Shown: positions 1-7,412 of the stretch, in pieces | Numbering within the stretch: the first letter of the stretch is position 1 | Layout: each line of letters opens with the position of its first letter | NCBI RefSeq assembly: GCF_001668625.1 | Contig: NZ_LZLJ01000037.1 | Location: forward strand, 1-44,077 | From: Mycobacterium sp. 1274756.6 | GTDB taxonomy: Bacteria; Actinomycetota; Actinomycetes; Mycobacteriales; Mycobacteriaceae | Length of the DNA: 44,077 bases | Direction of reading: 5' to 3' | Translations under genes and position numbers: made by a program | Notes under the pieces: generated by a model | What the model saw: only the letters and a program-made list of their open reading frames with translations | Databases searched by the model: none | What the model was told of the DNA's origin: nothing

Positions 1-169
1 TGCGGTCGGTGAGGCACTTAAAGCGCTGCACCAACGTTGTGTCGATGTGCGCTACCTAGGATCCTGGCCCACCGGGGCGGCCGGCGGCGTGACGCCGCCG
101 CCCGCCGATGCGGCCGCACGCTGGTTGGAGAGCCTCAAGCGCGGCGCGACCGAGGAGCGCCGGTTATGA
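1..169 (+). CDS. pheA: prephenate dehydratase PheA, C-terminal end only (partial)
   Basis: The reading frame is open from the window edge to a TGA at 167-169 and gives about 55 residues containing ALKALHQRCVDVRYLGSWP. I recognise this as the end of the regulatory (ACT) part of mycobacterial prephenate dehydratase, where a VRYLGSWP block precedes a variable tail. The enzyme converts prephenate to phenylpyruvate for phenylalanine synthesis in the cytoplasm. The start and the catalytic domain lie outside the window. The stop overlaps the next gene's ATG by 4 nt (ATGA), so the two are probably translationally coupled. The identification rests on this short tail and on the pheA-PGAM-metalloprotease-serS order known in mycobacteria. 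Confidence 0.85.
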   Translation, partial: AVGEALKALHQRCVDVRYLGSWPTGAAGGVTPPPADAAARWLESLKRGATEERRL

Positions 170-849
170 GCGGGCGGCTGGTGCTGGTGCGCCACGGGCA
201 GTCCTACGGCAACATCCACCGCCGGCTCGACACCCGGCCGCCGGGCACCGCGCTCACCCCGCTGGGCCGCGAACAGGCCCGGGCGTTCGCCGGCGCCGGT
301 TCGCTGCGGCCGGGCCTGCTGGCCCACTCGGTGGCGACCCGGGCGGTGCAGACCGCCGAGGAGATCGCGGGGCGGATCGCGGTGGTCCCGCGCCCCGTCG
401 AGGGCATCCACGAAGTGCAGGCCGGCGACCTGGAGGACCGCAGCGATCGGGCCGCGCTCGACGAGTTCCACCGCATCTACCAGCAGTGGCACCGCGGCGA
501 CCTCGACGCGCGGGTGCCCGGCGGGGAGAGCGGCAGCCAGGTGTTGGACCGCTACCTGCCGGCGGTGACCGAGCTGCGGCTGCGCTACCTGGACAACCAC
601 GACTGGACCGCCGATGTCATCGTGGTCAGCCACGGCGCGGCCATTCGGCTGGTCGCGGCGGTGCTCGCCGGCGTCGAGGCGGAGTTCGCACTGGACAACC
701 ACCTCAGCAACGCCGAGTCGGTGGTGCTGGCCCCGATCACCGACGGACGGTGGAGTTGCGTGCAGTGGGGCGAGCGGACACCGCCGTTCGGCCCCGAGCC
801 GCGGCCGGCCCCGACCGCCGATTCGCTCGGCGCCGACCCGATGGGCTGA
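166..849 (+). CDS. histidine phosphatase (phosphoglycerate mutase-like) family protein, Rv3837c-like
   Basis: A 227-residue protein of the histidine phosphatase superfamily. The RHG signature is at residues 9-11, with His10 the expected phospho-acceptor. Arg59 lies in an ATRAVQTAE block, a Glu-rich stretch near residues 82-92 follows, and the second catalytic His is His156 in VVSHGAAIR. The family hydrolyses or transfers phosphate on small metabolites; the substrate cannot be read from sequence, and a true glycolytic mutase role is unlikely given the short length. I chose the ATG at 166, which overlaps the pheA stop by 4 nt and begins MSGRLVLVRHG, rather than an upstream in-frame ATG at 37 that would run through pheA. 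It converges on the next minus-strand gene with a 10-nt gap. Confidence 0.9.
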   Translation: MSGRLVLVRHGQSYGNIHRRLDTRPPGTALTPLGREQARAFAGAGSLRPGLLAHSVATRAVQTAEEIAGRIAVVPRPVEGIHEVQAGDLEDRSDRAALDEFHRIYQQWHRGDLDARVPGGESGSQVLDRYLPAVTELRLRYLDNHDWTADVIVVSHGAAIRLVAAVLAGVEAEFALDNHLSNAESVVLAPITDGRWSCVQWGERTPPFGPEPRPAPTADSLGADPMG

Positions 850-859
850 TCGGGGCGGC

Positions 860-1042
860 TCAGCCGACCAGTTCCGCGCAGCGGCACCCGGTGTCGCAGC
901 ATTCGACCGTGCAGACGTGCCGGTCGGCATGGTGGTCGACGCAGCCGTCGGTGGTGCATTCGGAGTGCCGGCAGGGATGGTCGATGACGGTGCCGTGGCA
1001 GTGGTCGACGTCGTCGTGGCAGTACCGGCAGCCATTGGTCAT
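860..1042 (-). CDS. 60-residue Cys/His-rich small protein
   Basis: This short frame encodes 60 residues, of which 11 are Cys (5, 8, 15, 24, 29, 34, 44, 48, 49, 53, 55) and 8 are His (9, 14, 16, 22, 26, 37, 38, 42). The spacing (CRYCH, DHCHG, ECTTDGC, VECCDTGCRC) resembles small zinc-ribbon or metal-binding proteins. I have the impression of similar CHG...ECT...C small proteins in other actinobacteria but cannot confirm it. There is no signal peptide or membrane segment, so it is presumably cytosolic. It fits exactly between two convergent or co-directional genes: 49 nt after the metalloprotease stop on the same strand and 10 nt from the PGAM stop. No strong Shine-Dalgarno is visible. Function unknown; zinc or other metal binding is inference. 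Confidence 0.7.
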   Translation of the reverse strand: MTNGCRYCHDDVDHCHGTVIDHPCRHSECTTDGCVDHHADRHVCTVECCDTGCRCAELVG

Positions 1043-1091
1043 GGCTCGTTTGTAGCACCCGGACCCGACAGCGGCGCGGTGCCGTGCCGGG

Positions 1092-1442
1092 TCAGCCCCA
1101 ACCCAGTTCGTGCAGCCGGTCGTCGTCGATGCCGAAGTGGTGGGCGATCTCGTGGATGACGGTGATCGCCACCTCGTCGACCACCTCCTGTTCGGACTGG
1201 CAGATGTCGAGCAGGGCGTCGCGGTAGATGGTGATCGCGTCGGGCAGCGACCCGGCGTAGTTGGAGTCCCGCTCGGTCAACGCCACCCCCTCGTACAGGC
1301 CGAGCAGGTCCGGTTCGTCGGGATTGCGGTCGGCGACCAGCACGACCACGTTGTTCAGGGCGGCGGCCAGCCGCGGCGGGATCAGATCGAGCGCCTCGGC
1401 GACCAGCTCCTCGAACCGCTCGGGCGCCATCGCGACCGCCAC
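1092..1442 (-). CDS. zincin-like metallopeptidase (DUF1025 type), Rv3836-like
   Basis: A 116-residue cytosolic protein with the metallopeptidase signature HEIAHHFGID near the C terminus (HExxH plus a third His in HExxHxxxxxD/H context), typical of the short MPN-like or minimal zincin family DUF1025. Members are small (110-140 aa) and their substrates are unknown. The start is either GTG at 1442 (MAVAMAPERF) or ATG at 1430 (MAPERF). I chose GTG because it lies only 7 nt after the upstream gene's stop, which suggests coupling, and because the mycobacterial homologue begins similarly in my memory. It forms a probable operon with the upstream septum-formation-family gene and the downstream Cys/His-rich gene. 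Confidence 0.85.
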   Translation of the reverse strand: MAVAMAPERFEELVAEALDLIPPRLAAALNNVVVLVADRNPDEPDLLGLYEGVALTERDSNYAGSLPDAITIYRDALLDICQSEQEVVDEVAITVIHEIAHHFGIDDDRLHELGWG

Positions 1443-1449
1443 GGCGCGC

Positions 1450-2559
1450 TCAGCTCCCCGGCAGCGGCAGCAGGTCCAGCCGCTCCTCGGGGATGTCCGG
1501 CGGCGGCACCGGCGGCTGCCCGTTGATCAGCAGATCGTCCCTGGCGCTGTTGAGCAGCGTGGCCCACCCGCCGTTGCCCAGCGTCATGCCGACGCTGCAA
1601 CTGAGTTGGCGGCTGCCTGCGGTCCAGCTGGGCAGCGAGATGGTGCTGTAGAGCAGGGTCAGGGTGGTCTGACGCAGTTTCACCGGCGCCAGGTACTCCT
1701 CGGTGACCCGGGTGCAGACCTCTTTGATGTAGGCGTCCTGGTCGGCTTCGGAGGGCAGCACGTCGGGGAACCGCTCGGCGAGGTTGACCGTCCCGGTCAC
1801 CTCCATGGAGTGCGGCGCGGCGCAGTCCACCGGGATGTCGGAGGGCTGGTTGGTCTCGGTGTCGATGCCCAGACAGGTGCCGGGCGGCCAGACCTTCGAC
1901 TGGTCCTGGTCGGCGACGCGCCCGCTGAACAGCTGCTGGGTGTCCGCGGGGCCGGGCAGTTGCAGCCCGCAGAGCATCCGCCGCTCACCGGAGTGCTGCC
2001 AGGGCTTGTCGCCGGACCACAACACGCCGATCGCGAACCGGCCGTTGGGGTCGTAGCGCGGACCCAGGTAGCGGTGCACCGCGCGCTCGCACTGTTCGCT
2101 GCCGATCGCGCGCAGCCGATCCGCCGACGGCGGCGCGGCGTCGGGTCCGTACTCCGAGCCGGGAAAAGCCCGCATGTCGACCGCCTCGGCCACCTCGAAC
2201 CGGTGCTCGCCGGCGCAGTCGGCCAACGTGACGGCGTTGGGGGTGTCCTCCGGCCAGGTCAGGCAGTCACCGGCGGCGGCGCTGCTGAACGCGTCGTTGG
2301 TCCGCGCGGTCACCGAGTTCTGCGAATCCAGGCCCAGGTAGCTGATCAGTGCCTCGTCCTGGTCGATCAACGGGATGGCGACGGCCACCCCGGCGATGAG
2401 CAGCCCGCCCAGCGCGGTGAGCAGCAGCGTGCGCCGCGCCGCCCGTGACGAGCGGGTGCGCAGCCGCGGCCACCGCACCCGCCGCCGTTTCGGCTGCTCG
2501 GCGGGCGCGTCGCTCGGCTCGTCGAGCGCGTCGTCGATCGGGTCTGGCTCCTCGGACAT
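1450..2559 (-). CDS. single-pass membrane protein with two septum-formation-family domains, Rv3835-like
   Basis: A 369-residue protein with an acidic then Arg-rich cytosolic N terminus (1-42), one hydrophobic segment (about 43-63, LLLTALGGLLIAGVAVAIPL) and an extracytoplasmic region. The region holds two similar Cys-containing blocks, GDCLTW...DCAGEHRFEVAEAV near residues 97-128 and GTCLGI...DCAAPHSMEVTGTV near 245-280. That pattern is the septum-formation family (septum_form) found in actinobacterial membrane proteins; the Cys pairs probably form disulfides. The exact role is unknown. I chose the ATG at 2559 (MSEEPDP); an in-frame ATG at 2568 is possible. It is divergent from serS, with about 70 nt between starts, and heads the operon with the metallopeptidase. 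Confidence 0.85.
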   Translation of the reverse strand: MSEEPDPIDDALDEPSDAPAEQPKRRRVRWPRLRTRSSRAARRTLLLTALGGLLIAGVAVAIPLIDQDEALISYLGLDSQNSVTARTNDAFSSAAAGDCLTWPEDTPNAVTLADCAGEHRFEVAEAVDMRAFPGSEYGPDAAPPSADRLRAIGSEQCERAVHRYLGPRYDPNGRFAIGVLWSGDKPWQHSGERRMLCGLQLPGPADTQQLFSGRVADQDQSKVWPPGTCLGIDTETNQPSDIPVDCAAPHSMEVTGTVNLAERFPDVLPSEADQDAYIKEVCTRVTEEYLAPVKLRQTTLTLLYSTISLPSWTAGSRQLSCSVGMTLGNGGWATLLNSARDDLLINGQPPVPPPDIPEERLDLLPLPGS

Positions 2560-2614
2560 CGGCACCATTCTGACAGGCAGCCCAGCCGACCTGTCCGGCA
2601 GTCGGGCGGAAAAG

Positions 2615-2620
2615 TAGTGT
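2615..2620 (+). promoter_or_regulatory. -10 hexamer TAGTGT of a predicted leaderless serS promoter
   Basis: TAGTGT fits the mycobacterial -10 pattern TANNNT. It is followed by 7 nt (TCAGGCC) and then the GTG start of serS, so transcription would start at or within 1 nt of the start codon. No purine-rich ribosome binding site is present before the GTG. The -35 region has no clear TTGACA. Confidence 0.55.
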
Positions 2621-2627
2621 TCAGGCC

Positions 2628-3884
2628 GTGATCGACCTGAGGTTGCTGCGTGAAGACCCCGACGCCGTCCGGCGCTCCCAGATCAGCCGGGGGGAGGACC
2701 CGGCGCTGGTGGACGCGCTGCTCACCGCCGACGCCGAGCGGCGCGCCGCGATCTCGAACGCGGACGCGCTGCGCGCCGAGCAGAAGGCGGCCAGCAAGCA
2801 GGTCGGGGCCGCCACCCCCGCGGAGCGGCCCGCGCTGCTCGAGCGCGCCAAGGAGTTGGCCGCGCAGGTCAAGGCCGCCGAGGCCGCCCAGGCGCAGGCC
2901 GAGGCGGCGCTGACCGCCGCCCACCTCGGCATCGCCAACATCGTCGCCGACGGGGTCCCGTCCGGCGGGGAGGACAACTTCGCGCTGCTCGATGTGGTCG
3001 GGGAACCGGCCGCCCTCGCCGAATCGCGCGACCACCTCGAACTCGGTGAGGCGCTGGGCCTGATCGACATGGCCCGCGGCGCGAAGGTCTCCGGTGCCCG
3101 GTTCTACTTCCTGACCGGGCGTGGCGCACTGCTGCAGCTGGGTCTGCTGCAACTGGCCGTGCGGCTGGCGGTGGACAACGGGTTCGTCCCGATGATCCCG
3201 CCGGTGCTGGTGCGCCCGGAGATCATGTCCGGCACCGGCTTCCTCGGTGCGCACGCCGAGGAGGTGTACCGGCTGGAGGCCGACGACCTGTACCTGGTCG
3301 GCACCTCCGAGGTGCCGCTGGCCGGCTACCACGCCGAGGAGATCCTGGACCTGTCGGCCGGGCCGCTGCGCTATGCCGGGTGGTCGTCGTGTTTCCGCCG
3401 GGAGGCGGGCAGCCACGGCAAGGACACCCGCGGCATCATCCGGGTGCACCAGTTCGACAAGGTCGAGGCGTTCGTCTACTGCCGTCCCGCCGAGGCCGAG
3501 GCCGAACACCAGCGGCTGCTGGACTGGCAGCGGCAGATGCTGGCCGCCATCGAGGTGCCCTACCGGGTGATCGACGTGGCCGCCGGCGACCTGGGCGATT
3601 CCGCGGCCCGCAAGTTCGACTGCGAAGCCTGGGTTCCCACCCAGAACGCCTACCGCGAGCTGACCTCGACCTCCAACTGCACCACGTTCCAGGCGCGCCG
3701 GCTGGCCACCCGCTACCGCGACGAGAACGGCAAGCCGCAGACCGCGGCGACCCTCAACGGCACCCTGGCCACCACCCGCTGGCTGGTGGCGATCCTGGAG
3801 AACCACCAGCAACCCGACGGCAGCGTGCGGGTGCCCGCCGCGCTGGTGCCCTATGTCGGCGCCGAGGTGCTCACACCGCGCTGA
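2628..3884 (+). CDS. serS: seryl-tRNA synthetase
   Basis: A 418-residue class II aminoacyl-tRNA synthetase that charges tRNA-Ser (and tRNA-Sec where present) with serine in the cytoplasm. The first about 105 residues form the Ala/Glu/Lys-rich long antiparallel coiled-coil arm that binds the tRNA variable arm. Motif 2 is seen as [14 protein letters not shown] from residue 256, and motif 3 as NGTLATTR at 377-384, supplying the ATP-binding arginines. Length and order match bacterial SerRS. The start is the GTG at 2628 ([11 protein letters not shown]), immediately after a TANNNT -10 element, which suggests a leaderless message. It converges on the small minus-strand gene with 6 nt between stops. 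Confidence 0.97.
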   Translation: MIDLRLLREDPDAVRRSQISRGEDPALVDALLTADAERRAAISNADALRAEQKAASKQVGAATPAERPALLERAKELAAQVKAAEAAQAQAEAALTAAHLGIANIVADGVPSGGEDNFALLDVVGEPAALAESRDHLELGEALGLIDMARGAKVSGARFYFLTGRGALLQLGLLQLAVRLAVDNGFVPMIPPVLVRPEIMSGTGFLGAHAEEVYRLEADDLYLVGTSEVPLAGYHAEEILDLSAGPLRYAGWSSCFRREAGSHGKDTRGIIRVHQFDKVEAFVYCRPAEAEAEHQRLLDWQRQMLAAIEVPYRVIDVAAGDLGDSAARKFDCEAWVPTQNAYRELTSTSNCTTFQARRLATRYRDENGKPQTAATLNGTLATTRWLVAILENHQQPDGSVRVPAALVPYVGAEVLTPR

Positions 3885-3890
3885 GCCCGG

Positions 3891-4217
3891 TCAGCCCACC
3901 AACTGCCGCAGCGCCGCCAGGAACGCCTCCGGGTCGGCCGGGGTGCACGCCGGATCCGGCCAGGTGTCGTCGACCTGGAGGGTCACCAGCGTCGAGCGCA
4001 GCGGCCGCTGGACATCCAGCGGCAGCCACCGGCGCAGATCCGAACTGCCCCAGAGGCGGAACCGGTGCACGAACAGCCCCAGCGACTCGGTCCGGTAGCC
4101 GCGGACCGCGGCGAGCGGGATCACTTTCGACGTTCCGGACGGAAAGTGATAGCGGCGCAACGTGATCGCCTGTCGATCCAGCTGGATGAGGCCGTCGTCG
4201 TAGTGCTGCGGTGTCAT
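3891..4217 (-). CDS. small conserved protein, possibly PH-like fold, coupled to the Rieske gene
   Basis: A 108-residue soluble protein with alternating short beta-like strands (GLIQLDRQAITLRRYHFP, KVIPLAAVRGYRTE, RFRLWGSSDLRRWLPLD, STLVTLQVDD) followed by a C-terminal helix (PEAFLAALRQLV). The pattern resembles bacterial PH-like domains, but this is a fold guess, not a recognised family. There is no signal peptide or membrane segment. The frame can be extended upstream, but I chose the ATG at 4217 because it overlaps the stop of the upstream MBL/Rieske gene by 4 nt (ATGA), the classic coupling arrangement. That implies co-expression and perhaps a shared pathway. Function unknown. Confidence 0.75.
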   Translation of the reverse strand: MTPQHYDDGLIQLDRQAITLRRYHFPSGTSKVIPLAAVRGYRTESLGLFVHRFRLWGSSDLRRWLPLDVQRPLRSTLVTLQVDDTWPDPACTPADPEAFLAALRQLVG

Positions 4218-5761
4218 AGCTTGGCGCACCGCAGTTCGTGCCCGCGCGCGGTCAGGCAGCGACCGGTCTCCAGGTCCCACTGCCAGCCGTGCTGGTTGCA
4301 CGTCAACGTACTACCTTCCACCACACCGAATTTCGACAGGTCAGCCTTCATGTGCGGGCAGCGGCGCTGAATCTGGTAGCCGCCCAACTCGATGGTGGCC
4401 GAGTCGTCGTGGGCCTCGCCGAACCAGCCGTCGGCGTAGACGATCCGGTCCTCGGTGAGGCACTTGAAGAACGTGTAGAGGTACTCGTTGTAGCCGCCCA
4501 CCCGCCAGGCGGTGAACCGGGTGGACAGGAAAATGGTGTTCACCCAGTCGGGTTCGTCGTCGCGCAACACGGTGCGGACCAGCTCCGGGGCGATGGCGAA
4601 CCCGTAGCGGAACTTCTCCCCGGCCAGCGGCGCGCGCACCGACCGGTTCGGGAAGTCCAGCACGACCGTCTCGGGGCCGAGCACCAACTCGACCGGATAG
4701 CCGACCCCGTCGCAGATCTCGTCGCTTTTGGCCATGATCGGCTCGAACAGCGCCTGCAGCGGCGCGAGCAGCGGTTCGCCGGTCGCCGGCGCCCAGGAGG
4801 CCTTCTCGGCGGCCAGCACCGGTTCCATCCGCTGCGCGTAGTCGGCGATGTAATCGGCCTTGCCGGTGGTGAAGATGGCCTCCACCTGCTCGGTGGGCAG
4901 CGGGTGGGTCAGCGACTCCAGCTCCGAGCCGGCGAAGGCGGCGGTGGAGCCGGGCATCATCAGCAGCCCGCGGTCGTGGCCGTTGCGGCGCATCTGGTCG
5001 AGGAAGACCATCTGGTCGGGGAAGATGTTGGCCGGGTCGCCGTGGTCGTCGTTGAGGTGGCGCAACTCCGGATCCAGGAAGCACGGCGGTCCGGCGGAGG
5101 GCACCACCCAGGTCGCGCCGACGTGGGCGATGTACTGACGGGCCCGGTCCATCTGGCGCTGCCGCTTCTGGGTGCCGAACGCCGTCTTGGCCCGCGCGGG
5201 CATGTCGTAGACCATCGGGTACCAGATCGCCCCGGAGTACTGCAGCAGGTGCACGTCGATGTGGTCGAAGGCCTCGAGCACATCGAGGTCGACCGGCCGG
5301 GAGTCGTTCATGTTGAACACGGTGGTGGTGCCGTCGGAGACCACCAGGCCGGAGTCGCCGATCGGGCCGTCGGCCGGGGCGCGCAGCGCGATGATCATGA
5401 TCTCCAGGTCGCCCTTGGGGCCGCTGACGGTCTGGCGCACCGAGTCGGTGGTCTCGACGAACCGGTGAAAGCCCAGCTTCTCCAACTCGGTGCGCAGGTC
5501 GGGCACCGGGTAGTCCGGCAGCAGCACCACCGCGTCGGTGTTGACGTACTTGCGCAGGTGGCGCGGATCGAAATGGTCGTGGTGCAGGTGGGAGACGTAG
5601 AGGTAGTCGCAGTCGCCCAGGGCGGCCCAGTCCAGCTCGCTGTTGTCGGGGAACGGGAACCACGACGCGAAGTACGCCGGGTTCACCCACGGGTCGCACA
5701 GGATGCTGCCCGCGCGGGTGTCGATCCGAAAACCCGCATGTCCGACGCTGGTTACCTGCAC
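4214..5761 (-). CDS. metallo-beta-lactamase fold / Rieske [2Fe-2S] fusion protein, Rv3818-like
   Basis: A 515-residue cytosolic protein. The N-terminal metallo-beta-lactamase domain carries HLHHDH (His58, His60, Asp62, His63) in the UlaG/CMP-Neu5Ac hydroxylase-like style. The C terminus holds a Rieske domain with Cys468-x-His470 and Cys488-x-x-His491 as [2Fe-2S] ligands. This two-part architecture is that of Rv3818. Related combinations act as oxygenases or hydrolases, but the substrate here is unknown. The start is GTG at 5761, with a good ribosome binding site (GAGAGAAGG) about 6 nt upstream. It is divergent from the acyltransferase cluster (116 nt between starts) and overlaps the next small gene by 4 nt. 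In M. tuberculosis its neighbour is the sulfolipid locus, absent here. Confidence 0.88.
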   Translation of the reverse strand: MQVTSVGHAGFRIDTRAGSILCDPWVNPAYFASWFPFPDNSELDWAALGDCDYLYVSHLHHDHFDPRHLRKYVNTDAVVLLPDYPVPDLRTELEKLGFHRFVETTDSVRQTVSGPKGDLEIMIIALRAPADGPIGDSGLVVSDGTTTVFNMNDSRPVDLDVLEAFDHIDVHLLQYSGAIWYPMVYDMPARAKTAFGTQKRQRQMDRARQYIAHVGATWVVPSAGPPCFLDPELRHLNDDHGDPANIFPDQMVFLDQMRRNGHDRGLLMMPGSTAAFAGSELESLTHPLPTEQVEAIFTTGKADYIADYAQRMEPVLAAEKASWAPATGEPLLAPLQALFEPIMAKSDEICDGVGYPVELVLGPETVVLDFPNRSVRAPLAGEKFRYGFAIAPELVRTVLRDDEPDWVNTIFLSTRFTAWRVGGYNEYLYTFFKCLTEDRIVYADGWFGEAHDDSATIELGGYQIQRRCPHMKADLSKFGVVEGSTLTCNQHGWQWDLETGRCLTARGHELRCAKL

Positions 5762-5864
5762 TAATACCTTCTCTCGACGCCGACGGGCCCGGCCGTTCCG
5801 GGCGTGCCCCCGAGCTTAACCGCCGGCGGGACGCGGCCCCGGCCCGCCGCCGGTCGCCGCGCAT

Positions 5865-5870
5865 TAGGCT
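5865..5870 (+). promoter_or_regulatory. -10 hexamer TAGGCT of a predicted leaderless acyltransferase promoter
   Basis: TAGGCT (TANNNT) is followed by exactly 7 nt (GAGCGGC) and the GTG start of the first acyltransferase, with no Shine-Dalgarno. Geometry predicts transcription starting at the GTG and expression of the acyltransferase-HAD operon from this point. Confidence 0.5.
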
Positions 5871-5877
5871 GAGCGGC

Positions 5878-6648
5878 GTGGAACCGGTGTACGGGACGAT
5901 CATCAAATGCGCGCGGTTGGCGTGGCGGGTGCAGGGCCTCAGGTTCACCGTGAGCGGCGTGGAGAACCTGCCCGAGGTCGGCGGAGCGGTGGTGGCCATC
6001 AACCACACCAGCTACTTCGACTTCAGCTTCGCCGGGCTGCCGGCGTTCAAGCAGGGGCTGGGCCGCAAGGTGCGGTTCATGGCCAAGCAGGAGATCTTCG
6101 ACCACAAGATCGGCGGGCCGCTGATGCGCGGCTGCAAGCACATCCCGGTCGACCGGGCCAACGGCAACGCCTCGTTCCAGCTGGCCTGTGACTACCTGCG
6201 AGCCGGGGAGTTGGTCGGGGTGTACCCGGAGGCCACCATCAGCCGCAGCTTCGAGATCAAAGACCTCAAGTCGGGGGCGGCGCGGATGGCGATCGAAGCG
6301 GACGTGCCGATCATCCCGCACATCGTGTGGGGCGCCCAGCGCATCTGGACCAAGGGCCACCCGCGCTCGCTGTGGCGGCCCAAAGTGCCGATCACCGTCG
6401 CGGTCGGCGAGCCCATTCCGCCGACCCTGCCGGCGCCCGACCTGACCGCGCTGCTGCACTCCCGGATGCAGCACCTGCTCGAACAGGTCCAGGACGCCTA
6501 CGGGCCGTACCCGCCGGGCGAATTCTGGGTGCCCCGCCGGTTGGGCGGGGGCGCCCCGTCGCTGGCCGAGGCGGCCCGGATGGACGACGAGGAAGCGGCC
6601 GCCCGCGCCGCGCGCCGCGCCGGACCCCCGGCGGCCGGCCCCGAGTAG
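5878..6648 (+). CDS. PlsC-type 1-acyl-glycerol-phosphate acyltransferase family protein (first of three)
   Basis: A 256-residue member of the glycerolipid acyltransferase (PlsC/AGPAT) family, corresponding to Rv3816c by position. The catalytic HX4D motif is NHTSYFD (His43, Asp48). A second block, FMAKQEIFDHK, follows, and the phosphate-binding/third block is VGVYPEATISRSF (Pro117, Glu118). The family transfers an acyl chain from acyl-CoA or acyl-ACP to a hydroxyl of a phospholipid precursor at the inner face of the membrane; the exact acceptor is not known for this cluster. The start is the GTG at 5878 after a -10 element. The stop is 2 nt before the next ATG. The C-terminal tail is Ala/Arg-rich. 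It heads an apparent four-gene operon. Confidence 0.92.
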   Translation: MEPVYGTIIKCARLAWRVQGLRFTVSGVENLPEVGGAVVAINHTSYFDFSFAGLPAFKQGLGRKVRFMAKQEIFDHKIGGPLMRGCKHIPVDRANGNASFQLACDYLRAGELVGVYPEATISRSFEIKDLKSGAARMAIEADVPIIPHIVWGAQRIWTKGHPRSLWRPKVPITVAVGEPIPPTLPAPDLTALLHSRMQHLLEQVQDAYGPYPPGEFWVPRRLGGGAPSLAEAARMDDEEAAARAARRAGPPAAGPE

Positions 6649-6650
6649 CC

Positions 6651-7406
6651 ATGGAGCCGGTCTTCCGCTGCCTGGAGATCGCGGCCCGGGCACTGGTCAA
6701 GGCGACCGGCACCGACCTGGTGTACACCGGTCTGGAGCACATCCCGACCGCCGGCGGCGCGGTGGTGGCGATCAACCACACCGGCTACGTCGATTTCCTG
6801 CCGGCGGCGCTGGCGCTGCACCGCCGGGGCCGGCGGATGCGGTTCATGATCAAGGCCGAGATGCAGCAGGTGCGCGTGGTCGACTTCCTGATCAGACACA
6901 CCGGCACCATCCCGGTGGATCGTCGCGCGGGTGCGCAGGCCTACGCGGTGGCGGTCGAGCGGTTGCGCGGCGGGGAGATGGTGGGGGTCTACCCGGAGGC
7001 GACGATCAGCCGCAGCTTCGAGCTCAAGGAGTTCAAATCCGGTGCGGCGCGGATGGCGCTGGAGGCGCAGGTGCCGATCATCCCGTTGGTCGTGTGGGGC
7101 GCCCAGCGCATCTGGACCAAGGACCACCCCCGCCGGCTGGGCAGGCACAAGATCCCGATCCGGGTCGCCGTGGGGGCACCGCTGCCGCCCGTCGGGGACG
7201 TCGACGCCGGAGCCATCGACGCCCTGCTCGGCGCGCTGCGCGAGCGGATGACCGCCCTGCTCGACGACGCCCAGCGCGACTACCCGCGCCCGGCCGACGC
7301 GTTCTGGGTGCCGCGGCGAATCGGCGGCGGTGCCCCCACCCCGGCGCAGGCTAAGGTTCTCGATGAGGCCGAACTTTCCCGCCGCGCGCGTCGCCCAAGG
7401 AGGTAG
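6651..7406 (+). CDS. PlsC-type acyltransferase family protein (second of three)
   Basis: A 251-residue paralogue of its two neighbours, corresponding to Rv3815c by position. HX4D is NHTGYVD (His43, Asp48) and the VGVYPEATISRSFELKEFKSGAAR block is nearly identical to that of the flanking genes, so the cluster arose by tandem duplication. It is expected to acylate a phospholipid precursor. The ATG at 6651 is only 2 nt after the preceding stop and gives the family length; earlier in-frame starts would lie inside the first acyltransferase. The stop TAG is embedded in the ribosome binding site of the third paralogue. No membrane-spanning signal anchor is evident. Confidence 0.92.
   Translation: MEPVFRCLEIAARALVKATGTDLVYTGLEHIPTAGGAVVAINHTGYVDFLPAALALHRRGRRMRFMIKAEMQQVRVVDFLIRHTGTIPVDRRAGAQAYAVAVERLRGGEMVGVYPEATISRSFELKEFKSGAARMALEAQVPIIPLVVWGAQRIWTKDHPRRLGRHKIPIRVAVGAPLPPVGDVDAGAIDALLGALRERMTALLDDAQRDYPRPADAFWVPRRIGGGAPTPAQAKVLDEAELSRRARRPRR
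7397..7403 (+). promoter_or_regulatory. strong ribosome binding site AAGGAGG of the third acyltransferase
   Basis: AAGGAGG is a full anti-16S match, 9 nt before the ATG at 7413. It is embedded in the last codons and adjoins the stop codon of the second acyltransferase. It fixes the start of the third gene and is the strongest Shine-Dalgarno I see in the window. Confidence 0.8.
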
Positions 7407-7412
7407 CCGATC

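Noticed and set aside
1043..1091. Leaderless promoter for the Cys/His-rich gene (TACAAA 6 nt before ATG)
   Set aside because: The hexamer lacks the final T of TANNNT, so I did not call it.
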